Positions 23,366-35,946 of a stretch of DNA of 64,000 nucleotides are shown here, one piece after another (the first letter of the stretch is position 1; every line of letters begins with the position of its first letter). This DNA is from Diplocarpon mali. Taxonomy: Eukaryota; Ascomycota; Leotiomycetes; Helotiales; Drepanopezizaceae. Where the stretch lies: contig JAENRP010000166.1 in the NCBI GenBank assembly GCA_024741835.1, positions 32,488-96,487 on the forward strand, in the 5' to 3' direction. The translations under genes were made by a program, and so were the position numbers. The notes under the pieces were generated by a model. It saw only the letters and a list, made by a program, of their open reading frames with translations, was not told the DNA's origin and searched no databases.

Positions 23366-26300
23366 TAATATTCTTATCTATATTCTTTAGATATTTTAGG
23401 AATAATGACTTAAGGTCGCGATTGATTAGGTATTTTAATATTCTTTACTTATAAGACCGGCTTATAGGTTAAGTTGGAAAAATCTTAGTCTTCGTCTAAG
23501 GGTTTAAAATTGCTTATATTGCCGTCGGTTCTTATAAAAGACTTAAAGGTTATATCAATTTCTGATTCGTCTTTTAAAGGGAATAAGGTTTAATTGTATT
23601 AATAAAAGCGCTTTAGTCGGTTAGCTGCAAAAGTTCCTTTAATATCGACTCTATTAAGTTCTTAAAGAGAATAGTATCCCTTTTCTTTTTACTTAGATTT
23701 AACTTTAAATAGGCTAAGCTATTGATAGTTAAGTTTAATATCTACTAATATATTAATACTTCTTATAATATTATAAACTAAGATAAGATTATCTTTTTAA
23801 ATAGGGTAAGTCTTAAGTACTTTAGCAGCAGCCTACGCTTCTTTAGCTTTTTCCTAATATTGTTTTTTTTATAAGATAATCTCTTTTATATCTATATCTT
23901 AAAGCTTAAGTTATTAGCATCTTATTATAAGTAAATTAGAACGGTTTTGAATTTGATTATAATCGAATAATCTTTAAATAGGCTATTAAGATTTAAAAGA
24001 GAGCTATGCCTCTCTACTATAAATAAGGAAGAATAGTATAACTCTAATCAGTTTATAGATTATCGTTTAATAAGTAAAGAGTATTTTATAAAAGTGTTTT
24101 ATCTAATCCTTAAATCCTTTATAAGTAACTTTAGATAAACTATTAAAAATATTATAGTATCCTTATTCTATTACTCTATTAGCTTTTAAGTTATACGCTA
24201 AGATTTGAACCTACTTAATACTATATTTTTATAAGAAAGCTTTAACTACTCTTTTGTTTTTAAGGTTTCTATTAATAGTTAGTCTGCTAAAAAGTCTATA
24301 GCAATAGACTATGTCTTCTTAAAGGAACTTTGCAATAGATTTAAAGTTAGCAGATCTTAAAGGTCGTCCTTTAAGCTATCTTAATAAGTATTCCTTTATT
24401 AAAATAAAATATATTATCTTATTCTTAATAGTTAGTACTTATATAATATTAAGGCTGACTTTATAGAAAAGGCCTAATATCTAAGTTAGGAATAAGGGAT
24501 TCTCTTTATAACTAGGTTTTCGTTTCTAATAAGGGATATAGCTTTTTATAAAAGCTTTACAATCTTTAAAAGAACCTTTTTAAAAGAATTTTCTTAAGAG
24601 CCGATAGTAAGTAGACTTAGCTCCTTAGTAGCCTATCTCTTTATAAATATCATAAATAGCCCTAGCTCGCAATTTATTATTATTTAAATAGAGTTATATA
24701 AGAAATGAGTTATTGCTCCTTTTAAACAACCGCCTTCTTTATATTAAATAAATCAGAGCTTTAGCTTTAAACTTCTGAAAATCCTTAAGAGAAACTGTCT
24801 TTAATCATTTAAGTGTAATTAAAAATTTTGCGATTTCTTTAAAGTTACTTAAGTAATTAGGTAATAAAATCCTCTTATTTGACTTACAGGCCGGGCTTGC
24901 GAGTCGAGTCCCTTTAAAGTGATATATTAATAAATAATTAACTTTATTCTCTATCTACTTATTAATATCTATTTTATCTTCTTTAATTAAATTAAAGGGA
25001 TAAGGATAAGTTCTTTTTAAAAGGCTATTAGAAGCGGTATTTTTTATTCTTGAAATGTATTTGACTTTAAAGTCTATTAGTCTTATTTAAGCAATCTATT
25101 TTATTAGTAAAGCTTTTAGTAGGTCGCTTATAGCTCTATTTAATTATTTTATTAGCACTTTAATATTAGTTTCAAAGATAAAGTAAGTACTATAAAGGTC
25201 GCTTCTTATCTTTTTCATTACCTTTAAGACGCCTTTATATTCTTATTTAATAATATTATACTTTATCTCTACTGGATTCTAAAGACTACTTTTAAAGTGA
25301 ACTAAATGTCTTTTCTATTAGCTATTAGCTTATTAAAGGATAGCACCTTATCTAATTAAGCTTATATTAACTATTAGTATAATTGGCCTAGCGTCGGCTC
25401 TATAGTCTATTTTAATTAGATATAGCGCTTTAAGCAACGCTTGCTTCAATTATTTTATAGCCTCTATTTAAGGTTCCTCTTACTAAAACTCAGCCCCTTT
25501 CTAAAATAAGGCGTAAATAGGTACTGCCTTTTTAGCGAAATCCTTAATTCAAATGCGATAGTATACTATAACGCTAATAAATGCGCAAGCTTCTGCTATA
25601 TTATTATACCTCTTCTATTTATTAATTTTAAGTACTTTAGCCTTTTAAGGACTTCGGCTTTTAGAATTAGTAAGAAAACTAACAATTTCTATTAATAGAA
25701 GATAGTATTATAACTTTAGACTAACTATTACTTTTACCCTTTCGAATCGTATAAGCATTTAATTTAAGTTCTAAATATATTCTATTATAAATTGTTATAT
25801 GCTAAGGAGAACTTCTTTATAATTATAGAATGATCTTAATCCTTTTACTCCTATATTATTTATATAAGGGAGCGTAATATTAGGTATATAGTCTACTAGT
25901 ATCTTATAAATTATTTAAATAAATTAAGCGATCGAATTTATAGCCCCTTAAGGTAATCTTATTATTTAAAGTAGCTTAAAAGGGGTTTGAATTGCTATTA
26001 TATCTTTCGATTTAATATTAAGAATAAATTAGTTATATTTAAAGAAGAAGTTAATAAGAGAGCTATAGGTTAATCTTATAAATTTATTTAAGAACTTATC
26101 TATATTCAAAGGAACGTTAGTATCTTTAATAGTTACTCGGTTTATCTCTACTACTACTATTATTAGTTTGTAAGTTCCTTTCTCTTTCTTAGCAATTAAG
26201 AACCATTTGTTTCTATAAGGGCTATTATAGAATTTGAGAACGCTTTACTTTAGCCTATCCTTTAATATTTCGATTACCTTTTCTTAAAGAGCTTTAGGAA

Positions 26301-27240
26301 CTTTAAATGTTTTCTTTTGCTAGGCTTTATAAGGTATTATCTTAATCTTAATATAAGGCGTAACCTCTTTTCGAATTTGATTAAGTTCCGTCTAATCAAA
26401 AGCTAAGGCGTCCTTTCAATTTATTAAGGTTTTATAAAGTAGTTCGCATTCTTACTCTATTAGGTCATCTCTAATTTTCAGTATATTAAAACGCTCTTTT
26501 ATTAGCCGATATCTAATAGGTTTATTAGAAAATCTGCTTATAATAAACTTATTAAATTTGCTATCTAGCTTTAGAGGTCGAAGCTTCTTATCTTATTTAA
26601 ACTAATTATTTAATCCTTTAGGCTTTAAGCCATTAGAGATTCTCTAATCTATTAATTATACTTTATCTGCTTTACTTTTATATATAGTTTAAATATTAGC
26701 TAGTACTATACTTTTCTACTTCTTTCCTTTTTTATTAAATCCTATAAAACGGTTCGAATTTTCTTTTTTAAAAACAAATAAAAGATTTTCTAAATTATCA
26801 ATTTAAAGTGTATAAATAGAAATATTATTAGTAATTTTATTATTTTTCACTTATAGGTCCGGCTTATAAGTGGTTTTTAGGTTTTTTAAAATGATTAGTA
26901 AATTATTGAAATTTATAAAACAAACTCTCTTCTCTACTTTATTTTTCTTTTTTCTTAATTATTAAGCTAATAAAACGCCAATTATACTATTCTTTAAAAT
27001 TCCAGATTTGACTCTTAAGCTAAGACCGCAAGTCAAATTGCTATTATTTAAAATCGGCAAACTCACCTTCCTTTTGCTATAACTCCTTACTAAGTGCCTT
27101 CCTTTACTAGTATTAAGCCTAGCCCTTATATTAGCTAATTGTTTTTCGAAACCTTATTTTAAAATTCGGCTATATCTTTTATAATAACTATTTATCTTTT
27201 TAAAGATCGATCTATATTTTAAAGACTAGCTTTTATAAAA
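23366..27240 (-). pseudogene. pol: D1 pol (RT-RNase H-integrase), RIP-inactivated
   Basis: Colinear with 32158-35946 of D/F. The RT catalytic block reads YINNIG near 25850. RNase H follows near 25300-25500, then integrase with zinc region and core (about 24800-23900). Palindrome copies at 27010-27034, 26849-26873, 24881-24905 and 23446-23470 are at the same sites as in D/F. Stops fall at Gln/Trp codons. Confidence 0.85.
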
Positions 27241-28037
27241 CTATCTTTAGAATAGTTAAATATTAGCTAAGATTTTAAAATAAAGGGTATTCTTAAAAGA
27301 ATATCATTTAAAGAATTCTCTATTATTAGAAAGTTAATATAATTAATAATCCTTTTAACTTTAACCTTTACATTTTTCACCTATCTATTAAAATTGTATT
27401 TCGATTTAAAGATAGTCGAATAAATAAGGAGTCGATTGCTAACGATTATCAATAAAGCTATTTCCGCTACTTTTTTAATTATTATATTAACTTTTAAATT
27501 ATAATTGATTAGAGCCTTTACTTTAACTAATTCTTTTATAGAATAAATAACTATAGGGCTTTTTCTTACAACTGCTAAATAATTTCGATTAATATTCTAA
27601 GATATTAAAGCTATTGCTATAATATTATAATACCTTTAGGTTCTTTTATCTTTTATAATCTAAAGACATTTAATTAAAGCTAAGTGCTTCTTAGAGTTCT
27701 TTTATGTCGTGCAGAATGGGCGGAGTCTCCACTTATTCTGGAGACCCTCCACGTGACTCCTGCTGAGTCATAGACTCTCCCTTTTCTTTCCGAAGTCTCC
27801 TTACCATACATACACTAGATAACAATACAATCAATCATCTTTATCCACATCTGCGAGCCTCCTGAGCGACCCAATGAAGGCCCTCCAGCCGACCGCACCA
27901 CATTTTATATTACGATTTCTATTTCCTTATTATTATTTAAATCTTTAAAAGTAACTAGGATATACTTTCTTAATACTTTATTAAAGCGTTTAATTAAACT
28001 AAATAGGTCTTTAAATGGAAGGTTAATTTGCTAAGCT
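27090..28037 (-). pseudogene. gag-pro: D1 gag-pro, C-terminal part with retropepsin
   Basis: Continuation of the gag-pro frame from 56188 after the E insertion. It includes the retropepsin region (about 27360-27560), complementary to 31780-31990 of D/F, where the LIDSG-type motif has decayed. A 198-bp unmutated element is inserted at 27705-27902. Confidence 0.75.
27705..27902. mobile_element. 198-bp unmutated solo LTR or MITE, TSD TTTTA
   Basis: It begins TGTCGTGCAGAATGGG and ends CGACCGCACCACA, flanked by TTTTA at 27700-27704 and 27903-27907. It is rich in CA, TG and GC, in sharp contrast with the surrounding RIP-mutated D1 sequence, so it arrived after RIP or is too short for it. Inside is an inverted repeat (ggagtctccac...ctggagacc). 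The TG...CA ends and 5-bp duplication suit a solo LTR. The first nine bases match the 85-bp element at 8938. Confidence 0.85.
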
Positions 28038-28042
28038 ATAAC

Positions 28043-28334
28043 TGTGACGACTGGGAGTGTAACCTCTGCTCGGCACCGATACGCGTACGAGTCATATAGC
28101 AATGCTAATAGAACGTCTTAGTAATGACTTAGAATCAATAACTATAGAGCCCTAAAGGAGTGGAAGGGCATAGTATATATATATAAAGAAAAGAGGGTTA
28201 CCTGCTTAAGGGGAGCCGAACCGGATGCCAACCAGGGGTAACCTGGTTTATAGCTTATACTAAGATTGCGCTAAGCCGTAGCCGAACCGGGTACAAACTA
28301 GGGTATAACCTATATATAGTAATAATCTGTTATA
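28043..28334 (-). repeat. E 3' LTR
   Basis: 292 bp, TGTGACGACT...ATCTGTTATA, same length as the 5' LTR at 55891-56182. The copies differ by RIP-type transitions; this one keeps TGTGACGACTGGG where the other has TATGACGATTAAG. The adjoining agaggggg (28338-28345, complement) is the polypurine tract. Confidence 0.93.
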
Positions 28335-28426
28335 TCACTCCCCCTCTTGAAAAAAGCTCGTCCTTAAGCGTTTAACTATAGGTTTATTACTATTCAACTT
28401 ATTGTAATCATCTATACTATTGGTAT
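28335..28426 (-). pseudogene. pol: C-terminal end of E pol
   Basis: Joined to 50208 after removing D/F and one GTAT, the chromodomain frame continues for about 30 codons (YTNSIDDYNKLNSNKPIV..., FFQEGE) and ends in TGA at 28337-28335. The stop abuts the LTR, so the polypurine tract is coding. Confidence 0.8.
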
Positions 28427-28671
28427 TATAGAGACCTGAGATGGATAGGTCTCGTGACATATATCACATGATCGGCGCAGGACGGTAGGAGGATAAAAGG
28501 GCCATCTTCTATATATAGAGACAGCGCGTGTCGCCATAGTACTGAATATACCCTATACTTAGGACTTGTTCCTAATATCTTATCTAGGAGAGCCCGCTTG
28601 TAGTGCTTCCTCCTCTTATTTTTAGGTCTTCCCTTAGGCCTATTCTTATATTGTCTCCCCTCTATTTTATA
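28427..28671 (+). repeat. D/F 5' LTR
   Basis: 245 bp, TATAGAGACCTGAGATGG...TTTTATA, the best-preserved D-family LTR start here. It is followed by the leader, in which ttaataacc (ttagtgac in other copies) is where a primer-binding site would lie; I cannot assign the tRNA. Confidence 0.92.
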
Positions 28672-28990
28672 TTAATAACCTATATAAGGACCGATTTCTT
28701 AAGATTTCCGTCCTTATACGACCTTATTAATCTCTTAGTTCGCAGATAAGAGACCGGCCTTTGAAATACGTCTTTAAAACACTTATAGCATTTTAATTAA
28801 CTTTAAAAAAAAAAAAAACCTTATCCTTAATCGCCCAGTTACTTAGAACTATCGATTTTTATTCAGCAACTATTAACAACCTTAGATTTTCCCTTTTCGG
28901 CTTTGCTTTGAAAACCCCTATTTTCTTCTTCAACTCTGAGATTTTCGGAATTTTCGGCTTCCTAGTATAAAAAGTTTGGCGAACCCTATA
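28672..28990 (+). other. D/F leader, no ORF
   Basis: 319 bp between the LTR and the gag ATG, colinear with the leaders of D1 (58671-58985) and D2 (18789-19101). It contains an A-rich run at 28804-28817. No gene is seen. Confidence 0.7.
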
Positions 28991-29351
28991 ATGGCAATCT
29001 CAAACAGCAGTAGTTTCGAGTACTTAAGTAATACTAAGCGCAAACTTCAACCGGAAGTGCCTCCTTAGAATCCTTAGAAATTCGAATCTGATAATTCAGC
29101 CGCCTTAGCTCGAAAGAACTTTAAAAATTGCCTTAGAATCGTCTCCAAAGACCCCTTTATTCTAAGGACCTATGGGAATTGGCCTAAAGGCTAAGAAGAA
29201 TCTTAAATACAAACCTTATCTTAGAAATTGGTCTTTAATTAGGTAAACCTTATCTTATTGCGATTAATTGCAACGCTCTTATTAGCTATTTAATACCTAC
29301 TTAGAATCTCTTAGCAAACTCGGATTAAATTTTTAGTAGAATTTGGAATTC

Positions 29352-29376
29352 CACTCCTAGGCTTAGCCTATAAGTA
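29352..29376. repeat. Palindromic element in D/F gag
   Basis: cactcctaggcttagcctataagt form; read in a different frame here (LLGLAYK). Counterparts: D1 58285-58309, D2 18403-18428. Confidence 0.75.
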
Positions 29377-30360
29377 AAAGGATAAAAAGATATCCTTAAA
29401 CAACTTAGGACTACTACCTACTTTTTTAATATCAATACTAGAAAATATTAAAAATAATAATAATTTTAAACTTTTCACTAACCCTTTATCTAAATCTTTT
29501 CAAACTCGTCCTAATCACTTTAAGATTGACTCGGATTCTAAACGTTCTTTAAGCCCTTTTGAATTTCGAAGTACTCTTCTTAGCAACTAATCATATAATA
29601 TCAAAGCTTCCTATTTGCCTCCTATAGATTCTATTAATCCGGACGGCTAATATAAAACGATAATAGCCGCATTTAAGGCTATTACTAGCCATTTTCCCCT
29701 CCTTAGTTCCCTTAGTGCTCCTTACTTTATAGGAGCTAATATTACTAATTTCCTTAAGCAATATAAGGAAACTTATTACGATTTTGGTATTCTATAAGCG
29801 GATATGATTTCTTAGCTCCCTTGTTACTATAATTATATAAGCAAAGATATTATCAAATCCTTTCTTAAATAGAAGACGTATAATTCATAAGAACTCTTTA
29901 TCAAAGCTCTTAAGTCTGAATTCTAAGAATTTGATAGATAGCAGATTTGCAATACTCTAGCTTTCTTAAAGGAATTTGTTCTAGTCACTCGAACTCCTAA
30001 GGAACTTAAGAATTACTATCGGACTTTTACTTATATATCGAATACTTTAATTAGCTAGAAAATACTTAGCAAAGTTAAAAGAGGTCGCCTTTTCTTACTT
30101 AGATTACCTACTAGCCTTTGAAATAAGATTATTAAGCATTTTAAGATCGATAAGCAAGACCTTATAACCTTCGCCTTATTTAAGGAATTCTTAGCCTTTG
30201 CTTTAAAATCAGATCTTAGTAAGAGAACTATTAATGCTATAGAGTAGGAAAAAGCCCCTACTCCCTCTTATACTAAAGACCTTAAGAGCCTGGTCCAAGA
30301 ACACTTAAAGGCTTTGGAAGTTATAAAGGAGGTAAAGAAGAACCTAGTAGTCATACCTTT

Positions 30361-30385
30361 CACTTATAGGCCCGACCTAGGAGTA
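30361..30385. repeat. Palindromic element in D/F gag
   Basis: Encodes TYRPDLGV. Counterpart in D1 at 57277-57301. Confidence 0.78.
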
Positions 30386-32276
30386 AGATCTAACCTTAGA
30401 ATTAAGGAACTTAAAACCCAATTTGCAGAACTCCGAATCTAAAGCTTAGAAACTAGGATTAATAATCTCTTATAAGAAAAACAGCATATTCCGCAATTTA
30501 ATAATAGGCAAAACTCGGCCACTATAAGCCAACCTAGTAGTTCCTATTACCAGACTCCTACTTCTTATCATTCGGAACAACTAGCTAATATAAGAACGCA
30601 ATAGCTAGCTGAAGAAGGAGGAATTGATCCCAATTAGCACTCTGCTAATATTAATACTATAAGGTACTAAGGAAACAGCAATAGAAGATAACTAACCTAT
30701 AACTTTTGCAATAATAAAGAACCTAACTGCGCTCTATATAAGTATTGCAACGATTGCCCTCTTTTCCTTCGTTTTATTAATACTAGGGTTATATATATTA
30801 ACAAGTATGGGATGCTTTACATTAGAGATCCTAGGCCAGAAGCTATCCCTATTAAAAAGCATTAGAATCGCTTATAATTATAGACTATTCGAATAATAAT
30901 ATATAGTACGAAATAGGATAAGAATTTAGTCGAACGATAGTATATTATAGATATGAACGCTAAAATTCCAACTTATATATATATAGGTCCAATTAGCAAC
31001 CTACTTAAAGGAGTTCTTAAGGACCTAGCTTCTAACTAAATAGCCACGGAAGTTAGAGGTATCTCCGTCTTAAGGTAGGTTAATAATAATATATCTGCTG
31101 ATATTAATACTGCTTCTATATCTAAAAATCCTTAGAATACTTAACGTCCTTCTAAATCTACTACTTCCCTAATACTAATAAAACTAGCCAAAGTCTAGAA
31201 ATCAACGCGTGCGACTTAAGAATCTTAGTATAAAGTCTAAACGCTAAAAGACACTTAACAATCTGAAACCGCAATAGACAAGGATGAAGCCAATATAGTA
31301 AACGAATTGATTAAAGATGTAATAGACGAAGATGGCTTTAAGCTCGAAGATTAAGAAGTTGAAGTTATTACATAGACCCTTAACCTTAAGCGAAAGAGAC
31401 AGATATTAAAATAGGAAAAATTCGTTAATAAATACGCTAGTTCAACCGCAATAGAGAAAGCCGTAGAGAATATTATAGCTTAGCAAATTAACCTTACATT
31501 TAAAGACCTATTTAGTTTAACTAAACGCTTTAATAAAGTGCTAGGAAAGCATATCCCAGTTGCCTTTAAAGATTTGAATAATAATAAGGAAATGGAAATT
31601 GTAATACAAAAGAACTCTAAGAAGCACCTAGCCTTAATTAAATGTCTTTAGATTGCAGAAGATAAAAGAACCTAAAGATACTATAACATTATAGCAATAG
31701 CCTTAATATCTTAAAATATCAATCGAAATTGTTTAGCAGTTACAATAAAAAGCCTTATTATTATTTATTTAATAGAAGAATCAGTTAAAGCAAAGGCTCT
31801 AATCGATTATAGTTTAAAAGTTAATATAATAACTAGAAAAGTGGCGGAAATAGCCCGATTGACAATCGTTAGCAATCGACTTCTTATATATTCAACTATC
31901 TCTAGATTGAAGTACAATTTTAATAAATAGGTAAAAAACGTAAAAGTTAGAGTTAAAGGGATTATTAATTATATTAATTTTCTAATAATAGAGAATTCTT
32001 TAAACGATATTCTTTTAAAAATGCCTTTTATTTTAAAATCTCAGCTAATATTTAACTATCTTAAAGATAGTCTTATAAAAGCTAGTCTTTAAAATACAGA
32101 TCGATCTTTAAAAGGACAAATGGTTATCGCAGGAGATATAGCCGAATTTCAAAATGAGGTTTTAGGAAACGATTAGCCAGTATAAAGGCTAAGCTTAATG
32201 CTAGTAAAGGAAGGCACCTAGCAAGGAGTTATAGCAAAAGGAAGGTGAGTTTACCAATCTTAAATAATAGCAATTT

Positions 32277-32301
32277 AACTTGCGGTCCTAGACTAAGAGT
32301 C
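32277..32301. repeat. Palindromic element just after the D/F gag-pro stop
   Basis: Encodes LTCGPRLRV in the pol frame and lies 29 bp after the TGA of gag-pro. Counterpart in D1 at 27010-27034. Confidence 0.78.
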
Positions 32302-32438
32302 AAATTTGGAATTTTGAAAAATGGTATAATCGGCGTTTTATCGGATTAACAATTAAGAAAAAAGAAAAATATAATAGAAAAGAGGGTTCGTTTTACAAAT
32401 TTCAACAATTCACTAATCATTTTGAAAAACTTAAAAAC

Positions 32439-32463
32439 CACTTATAAGCTAGACCCGCGAGTA
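32439..32463. repeat. Palindromic element in D/F pol
   Basis: Encodes TYKLDPRV. Counterpart in D1 at 26849-26873. Confidence 0.75.
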
Positions 32464-34405
32464 AAAAACAACAAAATTACTAATAACATTTCTATCTATG
32501 CACTTTAAATTAATAACTTAGAAAATCTTTTATTTATTTTTAAAAAAGAAAATTCGGACCATTTTATAGGATTTGATAAAAAAGGAAAGAGGTAGAAAAG
32601 CATAGTACTAGCCAATATTCGAACTATATATAAAAACAAGGCCGATAAAGTACAACCGGTAGATTAGGGAATCTCTAACGGCTTAAAGCCTAGAGGATTA
32701 GATAATTGGTTTGAATAAGACGAGAAGCGTCGACCTCTAAAGCTAAGTAGCAAATTCAATAAGTTTATTATAGGTAGATTTTCTAATAAGCCCATCGGAT
32801 ATCGGCTAATAAAAGAATGTTTCAATATGCTGAAAATTGGAGATGACTTAATAAAGTAAGAACGCAAACTCCTTTATAAAACCTTGATAAATTGAGAGGA
32901 AGCTTTAGCTTTTGATTAGATAGAACTAAGTCAGATTCGAGAAGAAGTCACGCCTTATATTAAGATTAAGATAATACCCTATAAAGCTTAGCAAGAGAAA
33001 ACATTTAAGGTCCTTAAAGCTCTTTAAGAAAAGGTAATCGAAATATTAAAGGATAGGCTAAAGCAAGGTATTCTTAAGTTCTATAATAGCCCTTATAGGA
33101 ATAAATAGTTCCTAATTGCTAAGAAAGAGAAGGGAACTTACAGACTAATAATAATAGTAGTAAAGATGAACCAAGTAACTATTAGGGACGCTAACGTTCC
33201 TTTGAATATAGATAAGTTCTTAAATAAATTCGTAGGATTAACCCGCAGCTCTCTTATTAACTTCTTTTTTAAATACAATCAATTTATTCTTAATATTAAA
33301 TCAAGAGATATAATAGCAATTCAAACCCCTCTTAAGCTACTTCAGATAATAAGATTACCTTAAGAGGCTATAAATTCGATCGCTTAATTTATCTAAGTAA
33401 TCTATAAAATACTAATAGATTATATACCTAATATTGCGCTCCTTTATATGAATAATATAGGAGTAAAAGGATTAAGATCATTCTATAATTATAAAGAAGT
33501 TCTCCCTAGCATACGACGATTTATAATAGAATATATTTAGAACCTAGACTAGGTACTTATACGATTCGAAAGGGCAAGAGCAACAGTTGGTCCGAAGTTA
33601 TAATACTATCTCCTATTAATAGAAATTGTTGGTTTTATTACTAATTCTAATAGCCGAAGTCCTTAGAGGGCTAAAGTACTTAAAATCGACAAATAGAAGA
33701 GGTATAATAACGTAGTAGAAGCTCGCGCATTCATTAGAGTTATAGTATACTATCGCATTTAAATTAAGGATTTTACTAAAAAGGCAGTACCTATTTACTC
33801 CTTATTTCGGAAAGGGGCTGAGTTTTAGTAAGAGGAACCTTAAATAGAGGCTATAAGACAACTGAAGCAAGCGTTGCTTAAAGCGCTATATCTGATTAAA
33901 ATAGACTATAGAGCCGACGCTAGGCCAATTATACTAATAGTTAACGCAAGCTTAATCAGATAGGGTGCCGTCCTTTAATAAGCTAATAGCTAGTAGAAAA
34001 GACATCTAGCTCGCTTTGAAAGTAGTCTTTAGAATCTAGTAGAGATAAAGTATAATACTATTAAACGGGAATGCAAAGGCGCCTTAAAGGCAATGAAAAA
34101 GATAAGAAGCAACCTCTATAGCATTTACTTCATCTTTGAAACTAATGCTAAAGTGCTAGTAGAACAACTAAATAGGGCTGCAAGCGATCTCCTAGGGGCT
34201 TTATTAACAAAATAGATTGCTTAAATAAGGCTAATGGACTTTAAAGTCAAATACATTTTAGGAACGAAAAACACTATCGTAGATAGCCTTTTAAAAAGAA
34301 CTCGTCCCTATCCCTTTAATTTAATTGAAGAAGATAAAATAGATATTAATAAGTAAGTAGAGAACGAAGTTAGTTGTCTATTGATATATTGCCTTAAAGG
34401 GACTC

Positions 34406-34430
34406 GACTCGCGGTCCCGACCCGCGAGTT
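34406..34430. repeat. Palindromic element between RNase H and integrase of D/F
   Basis: gactcgcggtcccgacccgc form, well preserved. Read in another frame (LAVPTREL). Counterpart in D1 at 24881-24905. Confidence 0.85.
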
Positions 34431-35840
34431 AAATAAGAGAATTTTATTACCTGACTACTTAAGTGACTCTAAGGAAATCGCAAAATTTTTAATTATACTT
34501 AAATAACTAAAGATAGTTCCTCTTAAGGATTTTCAAAAGTTTAAAGCTAAAGCTCTAATTTATCTAATATAAGGATAGCAATTGTTTAAAAGGAGCGATA
34601 ACTCATTTCCTATATAGCTCTATATAGATAATAATAAACTATAAGCTAAGGCTATTTAAGATATTTATAAGGAGACTGGCCACTAAGGAGCTAAGTCTAC
34701 TTACTACTAACTCTTAAGAAAATTCTTTTAGAAAGGCTCTTTTAAGAACTGCAAAGCTTTTGTAAAGAGTTGCGTCTCCTATTAGAAACGAAAACCTAGT
34801 TATAAGGAAAATCCCTTATTCCTAACCTAGCCATTAGGCCTTTTTTATAAAGTCAGCCTTGATATTATACAAGTACTAACTACTAAGAATAGGATAATAT
34901 ATTTTATTCTAGTAAAAGAAGACCTATTAGGATAGCTTAAAGGACGACCTTTAAGATCTGCTAACTCTAAATCTATTGTAAAGTTCCTTTAGAAAGACGT
35001 AGTCTATTGCTATAGACTTTTTAGCAGACTAACTATTAATAGAGGCCTTAAAAACAAAGGAGTAGTTAAAGCTTTCTTATAGAAATATAGCATCAAACGG
35101 GTTCAAATCTCAGCGTATAACTCAAAAGCTAATAGAGTAGTAGAACAAGGACACTATAATATTCTTAATAGTCTATCTAAAGTTACTTGCAAAGGATTTA
35201 AGGATTAGATAAAACGCTTTTATAGAATACTCTTTACTTATTGAACGACAATCTATAAACCGACTAAAGTTATACTATTCTTCCTTATCTATAATAGAGA
35301 GGCATAGCTCCCTTTTAAATCCCGATGGCCTATTTAAAGATTATTCGATTATAGTCAAATTTAGAACCGTTCCAATTTGCTTATAATAAGATGCTAATAA
35401 CTTAAGCTCTAAGATATAGATATAAAGGAAATCATTCTATAAAAGAAACGATATTAGGAAAAAGCTAAGGAAGCGTAGGCTGCTTCTAAAGTACTTAAAA
35501 CGCACCCCATTTGAAAAGATAATCTTATCTTAGTTTATAATATTATAAGAAGTATTAATATATTAGTAGATATTAAACTTAACTATTAATAGCTTAGCCT
35601 ATTTAAGGTTAAATCTGAGTAGAAAGAAAAGGGATACTATTCTTTTTAAGAACTTAATAGAATCGATATTAAAGGAACCTTTACAGCCAACCGACTAAAG
35701 CGCTTTTATCGACGCGACTAGACCTTATTCCCTTTGGAAGACAAATTAGAAATTGATATAACCTCCAAATCTTTTGCAAGAACCGATGGCAATATAAGCA
35801 ATTTTGAACCCTCGGATAAAGACTAAGATTTTTCCAACCT

Positions 35841-35865
35841 GACCTATAAGCCGGTCCTGCAAGTA
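35841..35865. repeat. Palindromic element near the end of D/F pol
   Basis: Encodes LTYKPVLQV. Counterpart in D1 at 23446-23470. Confidence 0.72.
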
Positions 35866-35946
35866 AAGAATATTAAAATACCTAACCAATCGCGACCTTA
35901 AGTCATTATTCTTAAAATATTTAAGAAACGCAGATAGGAATACTAA

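Larger units (their letters stand above)
28991..32248 (+). pseudogene. gag-pro: D/F gag-pro, RIP-inactivated
   Basis: ATG at 28991 (MAISNSSSFEYLS). One frame continues to TGA at 32246-32248, 1,085 codons. The N-terminal two-fifths is capsid-like, helical and Leu/Lys-rich. A Gln/Ser/Tyr-rich linker (near 30500-30600) precedes the Cys cluster NFCNNKEPNCALYKYCNDC near 30700, the nucleocapsid zinc site. About 31780-31990 is the retropepsin (KALIDYSLKVNIITRKVAEIARL; DSG expected at DYS). Two palindromes lie inside, at 29352 (different frame) and 30361 (TYRPDLGV). Most stops are at Gln codons. TGA is not the usual RIP product of TGG, so this one may be the true stop. Confidence 0.85.
32158..35946 (+). 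pseudogene. pol: D/F pol (RT-RNase H-integrase), RIP-inactivated
   Basis: The frame is -1 to gag-pro and overlaps it at 32158-32248, as for polyproteins made by -1 frameshifting. RT: TYRLIIIVVKMNQVTIRDANVPLNID near 33140-33210, QTPLKLLQIIRLP near 33320, catalytic YMNNIGVKG near 33445 (Asp to Asn). RNase H about 33880-34170. Integrase: zinc region (GHxGAKSTYY...NCKAF...SCVS, about 34675-34785), core from SLDIIQVL (34855) to ANRVVEQGH (35130), then the C-terminal domain. Four palindromes: 32277, 32439, 35841 (T-x-x-P-x-x-x-V frame) and 34406 (other frame). It belongs to the fungal gypsy lineage with the TIRDANVPLN-type RT. Confidence 0.88.
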
